The notes: generated from the letters alone by a model not told the origin. DNA of 7,805 bases from Acidobacteriota bacterium (GCA_003224195.1 QHYP01000183.1:1-7805); one strand, 5' to 3'; numbered from the stretch's first letter, positions 1-6,650 are shown. Numbers and translations: made by a program.

Positions 1-18
1 TCCCCTTGCCCCTCAAGC

Positions 19-56
19 ACATAGAAATATCGTTTGACATACCTGTACTTCTATGT
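19..56. promoter_or_regulatory. 8-bp inverted repeat centred on the -35 box (possible operator)
   Basis: ACATAGAA (19-26) and TTCTATGT (49-56) are perfect reverse complements separated by 22 nt. The dyad axis falls inside the TTGACA hexamer at 34-39, and the arm centres are 30 bp apart, about three helical turns. That geometry suits a dimeric repressor covering the promoter. No binding-protein family is recognisable from the half-site, and a chance 8-bp dyad is possible. Confidence 0.3.
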
Positions 57-62
57 TAACAT
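34..62 (+). promoter_or_regulatory. Candidate sigma-70-type promoter upstream of the TlpA-like gene
   Basis: A perfect -35 hexamer TTGACA (34-39) is followed after 17 nt by TAACAT (57-62), which matches four of six -10 consensus positions and keeps the key A2 and T6. Transcription would start near 69 and leave a leader of about 200 nt before the TlpA-like gene. That leader contains the repeated elements at 111-223. No closer promoter to the gene is evident. The promoter could instead serve a small unrecognised transcript. Confidence 0.5.
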
Positions 63-110
63 CCGCCATGCTTGCCCGCCGCAGGAGGGCTTTCCCGTTG
101 GTTTACGCAG

Positions 111-223
111 AGCGCAGTTTACGAAGGGCTTGCCCTGCCTGCCCCGACCTGGTCGGGGAGCGTAGCCGAAGGGTCGCTGGCCACTGGCCACCGGTTTGCC
201 CTGAGCGCGGCCGAAGGGTCACT
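111..223. repeat. Cluster of three degenerate ~20-bp repeats with a palindrome
   Basis: Three related units lie in the same orientation: AGCGCAGTTTACGAAGGGCT (111-130), AGCGTAGCCGAAGGGTCGCT (159-178) and AGCGCGGCCGAAGGGTCACT (204-223). The second and third differ at only three positions, and the first carries extra bases in the middle. A near-perfect palindrome, CCCCGACC-T-GGTCGGGG (142-158), directly abuts the second copy. The overlapping unit TGGCCACTGGCCA follows at 178-190. GAGCGnnGnCGAAGG-type units look like dispersed intergenic (REP-like) repeats. I infer this is such an element lying in the leader, not a gene. Confidence 0.5.
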
Positions 224-270
224 GCCTTTCCCTGCTCCGTTGTACAATCTCCAGCGTGGGAAAACGAACC

Positions 271-1155
271 ATGCGCCTGGAAAACCCCATTCTCCAGTGC
301 CTCATTTTCAAGCCCCCTGTTCTCAAGCTAAAGTTGTTCGCTTGCGCTCTGCTCTGTCTGGCCAGCGGCTGCTCCGCCCAGCAGCCGCCCGATCCCAAAG
401 CCAATCCTGCCGATCCCAACGCCCCAACCATTCGCTTCGTCCGCAACCCCGATCCCGCTCCCGAATTCAAGCTGCCGACTTTCGACGGCAAACCCATCGC
501 GCTCAACGACGCCAAGGGCAAGGTCGTTCTCCTGAACTTCTGGGCCACCTGGTGCGGCCCTTGCCGCGCGGAGATTCCCGGTCTCATCGAGCTGCAAAAG
601 AAATACCCGGACAAGCTCCAAGTCATTGGCCTCGCCGTGGACGTGGACTCGGCCGAAGAGGTCAAACAATACGCCGCAAAAGTCGGCATGAACTATCCCG
701 TGGTGATTTCTTCCGCGGACGTGCGCACCAGCTACGGCGGCATTCCTGCGCTGCCGACCACTTTCGTTCTGGACACACAGGGGCGCGTCGTCCAAAAGCA
801 CGTCGGCCTCGATGATCCCGGCCTCTACGAAACGGAGATTCGCGCCCTGCTCGGCCTGTCCGTTGATGCAAAAGTCGAAACATTTGAAGACACGGGCCAG
901 GTTTTTCTCGCCAACGCCAGCCGCGCCACGGAACTTCCTGGCGTAGATCTTTCCAAGTTGACACCCGATCAGAAGAAAATTGCGCTGCGCCGCTTCAATG
1001 CCGAAACCTGCACCTGCGGCTGTACGCTCACTCTCGCGCAGTGCCGCATCAACGATTCCGCGTGTGAGACGAGCAAGTCCATCACCGCCAAGATTGTCGC
1101 CGGGTTCGCGGACCGCCGGCCCTCCGCGCTGCCGTCACCCAAGAATAATCCCTGA
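271..1155 (+). CDS. TlpA/ResA-like thioredoxin-fold lipoprotein with C-terminal Cys-rich domain
   Basis: This is a predicted membrane-anchored thiol-disulfide oxidoreductase of 294 aa acting outside the cytoplasm. From the ATG at 271, a hydrophobic leader ends in a lipobox, LASGC, with lipidated Cys34. A proline-rich linker follows. The AhpC/TSA-TlpA thioredoxin domain (about 58-200) contains the active site WCGPC (Cys95, Cys98) and the conserved cis-proline in ALPTTF (Pro162). TlpA/ResA-type proteins reduce or exchange disulfides in targets such as apocytochromes c or copper-site proteins; the target here is unknown. Beyond the normal domain end, residues ~235-285 form an extra module with Cys247, 249, 251, 258 and 265 in a CTCGC...LAQC...C pattern. 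This resembles the CxCGC style of PCYCGC-motif proteins. A GTG at 256 is an alternative start, but the ATG gives a more normal leader. The ribosome-binding site is weak (GGG at 258-260). The RidA-like gene follows 36 bp downstream. Confidence 0.88.
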   Translation: MRLENPILQCLIFKPPVLKLKLFACALLCLASGCSAQQPPDPKANPADPNAPTIRFVRNPDPAPEFKLPTFDGKPIALNDAKGKVVLLNFWATWCGPCRAEIPGLIELQKKYPDKLQVIGLAVDVDSAEEVKQYAAKVGMNYPVVISSADVRTSYGGIPALPTTFVLDTQGRVVQKHVGLDDPGLYETEIRALLGLSVDAKVETFEDTGQVFLANASRATELPGVDLSKLTPDQKKIALRRFNAETCTCGCTLTLAQCRINDSACETSKSITAKIVAGFADRRPSALPSPKNNP

Positions 1156-1191
1156 TCTTATCCGAAGCAGCCCAAAGGAGAAGGAGCTTAT

Positions 1192-1677
1192 ATGAGAAGG
1201 AGAATGCCCATGAATCGTTGGCTCGCCGCGTTGCTCATCGTTGTGGGTCTCGTCGCGCTTCCCCCCGTTCGCCGCGGCATGTCCGCGCCGGCGCCGCAGA
1301 CCAAGCGCCGCGTCAGTAACCGCCCCGGGAGAACCGTCCAGGCGCCCTTCAGCGAAGCCATCCTCACCGGCGACACACTCTATCTTTCCGGCCAGATTGG
1401 TCTCGACCCCAAGACCGGCCAGGCCCCCGCCGACATCGAGCAGGAAGTTCATCTGCTTCTCGATGGAATCAAAGGGACGCTCGCCGAGGGGGGTATGACC
1501 ATGGACGACCTCGTCTACGTGCAAGTCTTCTGCTCGGACCTGTCCCTGTTTGACAAATTCAACGGGGTCTATCGCACTTACTTCGCGAAGGAGTTTCCCG
1601 CGCGGGCCTTCATCGGCGCCGGCTCGCTCCTCCGCGGCGGCCACTTTGAGCTTCAAGCCATCGCCGTCCGCCGCTGA
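1192..1677 (+). CDS. RidA/YjgF/UK114-family protein with N-terminal signal or anchor
   Basis: The C-terminal ~115 of 161 residues match the RidA fold. Conserved landmarks include LSGQIGLDPKTG, the catalytic-type Arg in FPAR (Arg138, equivalent to E. coli RidA Arg105), and the terminal FELQAIAVRR, where Glu153 aligns with RidA Glu120. RidA proteins hydrolyse reactive enamines and imines released by PLP enzymes, normally in the cytoplasm. This one differs because residues ~8-32 form a basic then hydrophobic segment (MNRWLAALLIVVGLVALPP), so it is probably exported or membrane-anchored. The Tyr often found in the GPYSQ motif is Phe53 here, so the substrate may differ. Start choice is open: AAGGAG at 1181-1186 serves ATG 1192 with 5 nt spacing, and another AAGGAG at 1197-1202 serves ATG 1210 with 7 nt spacing. 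It is probably co-transcribed with the thioredoxin gene 36 bp upstream. Confidence 0.87.
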   Translation: MRRRMPMNRWLAALLIVVGLVALPPVRRGMSAPAPQTKRRVSNRPGRTVQAPFSEAILTGDTLYLSGQIGLDPKTGQAPADIEQEVHLLLDGIKGTLAEGGMTMDDLVYVQVFCSDLSLFDKFNGVYRTYFAKEFPARAFIGAGSLLRGGHFELQAIAVRR

Positions 1678-1912
1678 CGCTTACGCGCGTTTGCTTGGGA
1701 ATAGTGGCCCAGCTAACCTGAGCGCGTTGCCAGCAACGGAGAACCCCCGGGGGCCTCCTGCGCTGCAGTCACAACCAAAATACTTCAGAGCCGACCCCGG
1801 GCCCCCGTCCCTACAGCCTGCCCACATACAGTCACTTCTTCTTAGGTTAAATATTGACTTGTGGCAATATATGGGCGCATCCTCCGCCTAGGAGCCGACA
1901 GCAGACTACTTG

Positions 1913-1918
1913 TATAAT
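1913..1918 (+). promoter_or_regulatory. Candidate -10 box (TATAAT) for the efflux operon
   Basis: A perfect TATAAT lies in an AT-rich stretch about 100 bp before the STAS-TolC start. No recognisable -35 hexamer occurs 15-19 nt upstream, since the sequence there is around CTAGGAGCC. If it is real, it probably needs an activator or an alternative sigma factor. A separate TTGACT at 1854-1859 has no matching -10 at normal spacing. Confidence 0.3.
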
Positions 1919-1948
1919 ACTGAGCCATATACTCTTATATAGAACAAT

Positions 1949-1975
1949 GGAACTGCAGAGACTTTGGACAGTTCC
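1949..1975. promoter_or_regulatory. 7-bp inverted repeat in the efflux-operon leader (possible operator or hairpin)
   Basis: GGAACTG (1949-1955) and CAGTTCC (1969-1975) are perfect reverse complements with a 13-nt spacer. The arms extend outward as CAA/TTG if one base (T1948) is bulged. The element lies between the TATAAT at 1913 and the ATG at 2018, so it could be an operator for a dimeric regulator or an mRNA hairpin. It is too short to exclude chance. Confidence 0.3.
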
Positions 1976-2017
1976 TTGCACTCTAATCACTGGAACCGAC
2001 AGAAAGAGAACCGATCA

Positions 2018-3691
2018 ATGCTGAGGATTTCAACGGAAACGAAGCGGGGCAAGCGCATTCTGAGCGTGGAGGGACGTTTGGCGGGGCCTTGGGTCTCGGC
2101 CCTGGAACAGTGCTGGCGAGAGGTCCGTGCTGCCTCCTCCGCGGAGAAGGTCAGCGTCAACCTATGCGGCGTCAGCTTCATTGACGCCGCTGGAAAAGTA
2201 CTTTTGAAAGAGATTCATCGGCAGGGTGGCCGACTCGTTGCCGAGGGTTGCCTGAATCAAGCGATCGTGCGAGAGATCGTCGGGAGAGAGGAAGAAGAGC
2301 AGCGCCGGAACGATCGCGGCAAAAGCAGCAAGGGTCCGCACATCTTTTTCTACGGCTTTCTATTAGGGACCCTACTTTTGCCGGCTGCTTTGCGCGCGCA
2401 ACAACCCGCTGGCGCAGCTCCGTCCGCAGGTGCTTCCGCCGTTGTCCGACTGACGCTGGATCAAGCTGTGGCGCTGGCCCTGAAGCAGAATCCGACGGCG
2501 CAAATCGCAGTGCTTCAGGCAGCCCAGAGCGAGCAGGACAAGAACATCGCTCGCGCCGACCTTCTCCCGCAAGCCAATCTCGGCGTGAGCGATGCGGCGC
2601 GGCGCATCAATATAGAAACGGGTTTCGGCAGAAGGATTCCCGTACCCGGGTTTCCGCAGCACGCGGGTCCATTTCAGATTTTTACGGCCGGGCCGTCGTT
2701 CGGCGCGCCAATCTTCGACCTCACGCTCTGGCGGCGGTACCAAGCCGCGCGCAAAACCATGGATGCCAGCCGCGCGAACAGCCTGGCGACGCGCGAACAG
2801 GTGATTTTGCTGGTCGTTTCGCAATACATCGGCACGCTGCGGGCGGGCGCCAACGTAAAGGCCTCCGAATCGCGCGTGGCGCTCGCGCAAGCGCTCTACG
2901 ATCAGGCAGCGGATCTTCAGAAAGAAGGCGTGGGTACGGGCATCGACACGCTCCGCGCCAACGTGGAATTGCAGAACGAGAAGCAGCGGCTCATTGAGGC
3001 GCAGACGGATCAGGAAACATCGTTGTATGCCCTGAGCCGGCTGCTAAATCTAGACCCGCGCCAGCCGATCGAGCTCGCAGACTCGCTCAGTTTTTTCGAT
3101 ATGCCCCCAGCCGATGTGGAGCAGAGCATCGAGCAAGCTCTCGTATCCCGGCCCGAATGGAAAGCCTTGGAGTCGCAGATTCGTGCCGCGAGTCACCAGC
3201 GCCAGGCGGCGAGCGAATCGCGGCTGCCGTCGCTGCGCTTCGACGGCAATTGGGCTTATCAGGGACTTTCGGCGCCGACTTCGATTCCGACCTACAACTA
3301 TCAGGCGTCCATTAATGTGCCGCTCTTTACCGGCGGCCGCATTCACGCCGAAATCGTGCGGGCCGGCCTGGAGATACAGAGACTCGAACAGCAACGGGCA
3401 GACCTGCGGAATCAGATCGCCTTCGATGTGAAAACCGCGCTGCTCAATCTTCGCTCCGCGCGGAATGAAGTGGAGGTGGCCAATCTCGGCGTCAAGCTTG
3501 CCGAGGAGGAAGTCCGCCAGGCCCGCGACCGCTTCCAGGCGGGAGTCGCCAACAACATTGAAGTGATTTCCGCGCAGGATTCGCTCACGCGCGCGAACGA
3601 CAACCAGATTGCGGCGCTCTACCGTTTCAATCAGGCGCGCGCCGACCTGGCTCGAGCGATCGGCCAAATGGAAAAGCTGTACGCAAAGTGA
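2018..3691 (+). CDS. STAS domain fused to TolC-family outer-membrane efflux channel
   Basis: This is an uninterrupted 557-aa reading frame with two parts. Residues ~1-90 look like a STAS domain (anti-sigma-antagonist/MlaB fold), with the signature VSVNLCGVSFIDAAG, where Ala57-Ala58 replace the usual Ser-Ser/Ser-Ala. After a highly charged linker (GREEEEQRRNDRGK), residues 109-124 are hydrophobic and look like a signal sequence ending LRA|QQ (Ala127). The remaining ~430 aa match the outer-membrane efflux protein family in both length and sequence. The first repeat begins at VVRLTLDQAVALALKQNP and the second at EQALVSRPEWKALE; the long alpha-helical coiled segments and YNYQASINVPLFTGGR are typical. 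There is no lipobox. The channel would export substrate with the adaptor and pump encoded next. ATG 2018 is chosen because MLRISTE fits the STAS start; the upstream TTG (1964) lies in an inverted repeat. No ATG lies between STAS and the signal sequence; GTG 2267 is in frame but lacks a ribosome-binding site. The adaptor gene follows after 15 bp. Confidence 0.85.
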   Translation: MLRISTETKRGKRILSVEGRLAGPWVSALEQCWREVRAASSAEKVSVNLCGVSFIDAAGKVLLKEIHRQGGRLVAEGCLNQAIVREIVGREEEEQRRNDRGKSSKGPHIFFYGFLLGTLLLPAALRAQQPAGAAPSAGASAVVRLTLDQAVALALKQNPTAQIAVLQAAQSEQDKNIARADLLPQANLGVSDAARRINIETGFGRRIPVPGFPQHAGPFQIFTAGPSFGAPIFDLTLWRRYQAARKTMDASRANSLATREQVILLVVSQYIGTLRAGANVKASESRVALAQALYDQAADLQKEGVGTGIDTLRANVELQNEKQRLIEAQTDQETSLYALSRLLNLDPRQPIELADSLSFFDMPPADVEQSIEQALVSRPEWKALESQIRAASHQRQAASESRLPSLRFDGNWAYQGLSAPTSIPTYNYQASINVPLFTGGRIHAEIVRAGLEIQRLEQQRADLRNQIAFDVKTALLNLRSARNEVEVANLGVKLAEEEVRQARDRFQAGVANNIEVISAQDSLTRANDNQIAALYRFNQARADLARAIGQMEKLYAK

Positions 3692-3706
3692 AATTCAGGG
3701 GGATGT

Positions 3707-5005
3707 ATGGGTATTGAGATCGAAGTGGGCTTGGAAAACGCGGCAAAAATGCCTCGGATCACCGAGGAGACACTGGAGCTGGAATCGCCCAAGGGGCTGG
3801 CAAATCCGAAGGTGCGGCGCCTGCTGATCGCCGGGGGTGCCGTCCTGCTCGGAGCATTGACAGGGCTTTACTTATTTTACCGCCTGCGCGAGTCGACCGA
3901 TGACGCGCAGGTGGACGCGCACGTCGCGCCCGTGGCCTCTAAGATTTACGGCCGTGCGGCCGAAGTTCTCGTGCAGGACAATCAGCCCGTGAAAGCCGGT
4001 CAGGTGCTCATGAAGATTGACGCACGGGATTATCAGGCGGCCGTGAATCAGGCGCGTGCCGCGCTGGACGTGGCGGAGGCGGAGGCGCGGTCTGCCGGCG
4101 TGGACGTCCCGCGCACGCAGATAAACACGGCGAGCCGAACTTCGAGCGCGGAGGCGCAGCTCGCCGCCGCGGAAGCCGATCTGGCGCGCGCCCAGGCCGC
4201 GTACGACCAGGCGCGGACGGCAGATTTGGCGTGGGCGCAGGCGAACGTGGAAAAGAGCCGCGCCAACGCTGAACTCGCCAAGTTGGACCTCGAGCGCTAC
4301 CGGCCGCTCATGGAGAAGGCGGAAATCTCGAAGCAGCAGTTCGACGTCGCGAAAGCCAACGCTGACGCGACGGGCAGCGCCCTGAAGGCCGACGAAGAGC
4401 GGCTTGCGCAGGCGCAGCACAACGTCGAAATCACCAAAGCACAGTCGCTGGCGGCAACAGCCCGCGTGGAGGAAGCGCACGCCAGCGTTGCGTCGGCGAT
4501 AGGGAACGTGCAACAGGTCACGATGAAGCAGGCCGATGCGCAGGCCAAGGTAGCGAAGGTCGCGCAGGCGAGAGCGTCGCTCGAAGCAGCGGAGCTTCAG
4601 TTGAGCTATACGACCATCGTCGCACCGGTGGACGGTGTAGCGACCCACAGGGAAGTGGAACCCGGACAAATTGTGCAGGCGGGGCAGGGACTGCTGGTCG
4701 TCGTGCCCCTTCAGGAGGTGTACGTCACCGCGAATTTCAAAGAAACACAGCTCGCGCGGATGAAGCCGGGGCAAAAGGCGTACGTCAAAGCGGACACCTA
4801 TGGAAATACGTTCACGGGACGCGTGGATTCGATTGCCGGGGCAACCGGCGCGGTATTGAGCCTGCTGCCGCCGGAAAACGCTACGGGCAACTACGTAAAA
4901 GTTGTGCAGCGCATTCCCGTGAAAATCGTTTTGGACCCGGTGCGGACGAGCAAGGCGGTTCTCCGGCCGGGTATGAACGTGGTCGCGACGGTGGTGACGG
5001 AATAA
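3707..5005 (+). CDS. HlyD/EmrA-family periplasmic adaptor (membrane fusion protein)
   Basis: This 432-aa protein is the adaptor bridging an inner-membrane MFS pump and a TolC-type channel. A 36-residue cytoplasmic tail precedes one transmembrane helix (~39-58). Next come the first half of the biotinyl-lipoyl domain (STDDAQVDAHVAPVASKIYG, from 63) and a very long Ala/Glu/Gln-rich coiled-coil hairpin (~107-310). The second lipoyl half, YTTIVAPVDGVATHREVEPG, follows at ~311-330. The beta-barrel region includes YVTANFKETQLARMKPGQ (349-366), which is diagnostic of the EmrA/HlyD_D branch, and the closing region includes NYVKVVQRIPVKI. It is slightly longer than E. coli EmrA, largely through the coiled coil and N-terminal tail. 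GGGGGA at 3698-3703 sits just ahead of ATG 3707, and the 15-bp gap to the channel gene indicates co-transcription. Confidence 0.93.
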   Translation: MGIEIEVGLENAAKMPRITEETLELESPKGLANPKVRRLLIAGGAVLLGALTGLYLFYRLRESTDDAQVDAHVAPVASKIYGRAAEVLVQDNQPVKAGQVLMKIDARDYQAAVNQARAALDVAEAEARSAGVDVPRTQINTASRTSSAEAQLAAAEADLARAQAAYDQARTADLAWAQANVEKSRANAELAKLDLERYRPLMEKAEISKQQFDVAKANADATGSALKADEERLAQAQHNVEITKAQSLAATARVEEAHASVASAIGNVQQVTMKQADAQAKVAKVAQARASLEAAELQLSYTTIVAPVDGVATHREVEPGQIVQAGQGLLVVVPLQEVYVTANFKETQLARMKPGQKAYVKADTYGNTFTGRVDSIAGATGAVLSLLPPENATGNYVKVVQRIPVKIVLDPVRTSKAVLRPGMNVVATVVTE

Positions 5006-5060
5006 AGGCGGGACCGAGCGGGCAGGCCCTCCTGTGGCGGGCAGGGAACGAGCAGAGAAC

Positions 5061-6650
5061 ATGTTGCAGCGGATTCGCTCCAAATTGCTGATGCCGGATG
5101 GCTCGGTCAACCCCTGGGTGATCGCGGTCACGGTGACGCTCGCCACCTTCATGGAGGTGCTGGACACCTCGATCGCGAACGTCGCGCTGCCGCATATCGC
5201 TGGGAGCCTTTCGGCGGGGGTGGACGAATCGACGTGGGTGTTGACGTCCTATCTGGTGTCGAACGCGATCGTGCTGCCGCTCTCCGGCTGGTTTTCTTCG
5301 CTAATCGGGCGCAAGCGGTTCTACATGTCATGCGTCGCGCTCTTCACGGTCAGCTCGTTTTTCTGCGGGTTGGCGCCAAGCCTGGGCGTGCTTGTCTTTT
5401 TGCGAATTATGCAGGGCGCGGGCGGGGGCGGCTTGCAGCCGAGCGAGCAGGCCATTCTGAACGACACGTTTCCGCTCGAAAAGCGCGGCATGGCATTCGC
5501 CGTGTACGGGGTCGCCGTGGTCGTGGCGCCGACGATTGGACCGTGGCTTGGCGGCTGGATCACGGACAACTTTAGCTGGCGCTGGATTTTTTACATCAAC
5601 GTGCCCGTGGGCATTCTGTCGCTCCTGCTGACGTCGCTGCTCGTCTCCGATCCGCCGTACATGAAGCGCGTTAGCCTGAAAGAAGGCTTCCGCATCGACT
5701 ACATCGGCATTGGGTTGCTCAGCTTGGGACTCGGCAGCTTGCAGATCATTCTCGACAAGGGCCAGCGCGACGATTGGTTCGGCTCCAATTTCATCCTCGT
5801 ATTCTTCGTGCTGATGATCGTCGGGCTGGTGGCGGCGGTGTTATGGGAGCTGCGGCAGAAAGAGCCGGTCGTGGATCTGCGCATGCTCAAGGACCGCAAC
5901 TTTGCGATCGCCACGACAGCGATGTTTTTCCTGGGTTTTGTGCTCTACGCCACTACTGTGCTGATCCCGCAGATGCTGCAAGAACTGATGGGCTACAACG
6001 CGGAGCGGGCGGGGCTGGCGCTCTCGCCGGGCGGCCTGGTGATCATGTGCATGATGCCGGTCGTGGGCCTCCTGGTGTCGCGAGTGGACACGCGCTGGCT
6101 GATTGTGTCCGGCTGCGTGATTTCGGCCTCAGCGCTGTTTGTGATGGCCGGTTGGAATCTCGAGATTTCGTTCCCAACCGCCGTCAAAGGGCGCATGTTG
6201 CAGTCGCTCGGCCTGGCGTTTCTGTTCATCCCGATCAACGTGGCCGCGTTTGCCTACGTTCCGCGAGAAAAAACGAACATGGGCACGGGGATCATCAATT
6301 TGGCTCGCAACATGGGCGCGAGCGTGGGTATCGCCACGGTGACCACGATGCTCGAGCGCCGCGCCCAGGTCCATCAAGCGCGGTTGATCGATCACGTCAA
6401 CGCGATGAATCCGGCGTACCAGAACATGATCCACGGCACGGCGTTCAAGCTGGTTTCGCATGGATCGAGCGCGTCCGCTGCGAACGCCCAAGCGCACGGA
6501 ATGCTCTACAACATGATTTCGCGGCAGGCGTCGATGCTGGCGTTTGTGGACAACTACAAAATGTTGGGGGTCGTGATTTTCGCCGTCATCCCGATTTTGA
6601 TTCTTTTAAGAAAGCCGAAAGTGTCGGCGGGGGCGGTGCCGGTTCACTGA
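5061..6650 (+). CDS. DHA2-family MFS drug:H+ antiporter (EmrB/QacA type)
   Basis: This is a 529-aa inner-membrane pump with the expected ~14 transmembrane helices of the DHA2 family, driven by proton antiport. Family motifs are visible: LDTSIANVALP in TM1 (Asp35, motif D1), GWFSSLIGRKR in the first cytoplasmic loop (motif A, 76-86), and GVAVVVAPTIGPWLGG in TM5 (motif C, antiporter signature). The conserved WRWIFYINVPVG follows at ~173-184. Hydrophobic segments continue to the C-terminus. With the adaptor and channel genes immediately upstream it makes a complete EmrAB-TolC-like tripartite exporter. Substrates cannot be told from sequence; hydrophobic drugs, uncouplers or secondary metabolites are usual. 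ATG 5061 is preferred. GTG 5034 would add nine residues, and neither start has a strong ribosome-binding site. The 55-bp gap before it contains GCGGGCAGG twice (5018-5026 and 5037-5045). Confidence 0.93.
   Translation: MLQRIRSKLLMPDGSVNPWVIAVTVTLATFMEVLDTSIANVALPHIAGSLSAGVDESTWVLTSYLVSNAIVLPLSGWFSSLIGRKRFYMSCVALFTVSSFFCGLAPSLGVLVFLRIMQGAGGGGLQPSEQAILNDTFPLEKRGMAFAVYGVAVVVAPTIGPWLGGWITDNFSWRWIFYINVPVGILSLLLTSLLVSDPPYMKRVSLKEGFRIDYIGIGLLSLGLGSLQIILDKGQRDDWFGSNFILVFFVLMIVGLVAAVLWELRQKEPVVDLRMLKDRNFAIATTAMFFLGFVLYATTVLIPQMLQELMGYNAERAGLALSPGGLVIMCMMPVVGLLVSRVDTRWLIVSGCVISASALFVMAGWNLEISFPTAVKGRMLQSLGLAFLFIPINVAAFAYVPREKTNMGTGIINLARNMGASVGIATVTTMLERRAQVHQARLIDHVNAMNPAYQNMIHGTAFKLVSHGSSASAANAQAHGMLYNMISRQASMLAFVDNYKMLGVVIFAVIPILILLRKPKVSAGAVPVH

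Larger units (their letters stand above)
1678..2017. other. 340-bp intergenic region before the efflux operon
   Basis: There is no convincing gene here. The left half is GC-rich and contains the inverted repeat CGTTGC-CA-GCAACG (1725-1738), the palindrome CCCCCGGGGG (1744-1753), and GGCCCCC (1800-1806), which could pair with GGGGGCC (1749-1755). These could form hairpins after the RidA-like gene, but no T-run follows, so an intrinsic terminator is not supported. From about 1840 to 1990 the composition turns AT-rich, as expected of a promoter region, with TATAAT at 1913-1918 and an inverted repeat at 1949-1975. Confidence 0.6.

Noticed and set aside
111..223. CRISPR array
   Set aside because: Only three degenerate units with unequal spacing and an imperfect first copy, no uniform spacers and no cas genes in the window.
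53..331. Small + strand reading frame across the leader repeats
   Set aside because: Its repeated ERSRRV/ERGRRV-like segments are just translations of the nucleotide repeats. It has no ribosome-binding site and overlaps the real gene.
72..815. Long + strand reading frame overlapping the thioredoxin gene
   Set aside because: It is a shifted frame across the repeats and the real gene, rich in Arg/Ser/Pro with no recognisable domain. The frame from 271 carries the lipobox and CGPC motif.
1854..1882. Promoter using TTGACT at 1854-1859
   Set aside because: At 16-18 nt spacing the sequence is GC-rich (around GCATCC), with no acceptable -10 box.
5018..5045. Direct repeat GCGGGCAGG ahead of the transporter gene
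   Set aside because: Two 9-bp GC-rich copies in a 55-bp gap are easily explained by chance in this composition. No function is supported.
3872..5167. 431-codon antisense reading frame opposite the adaptor gene
   Set aside because: It is nearly as long as the real gene, but its product is an Arg/Leu/His-rich shadow with no family features. The + strand frame has full HlyD/EmrA architecture. Long antisense frames are common in GC-rich DNA.
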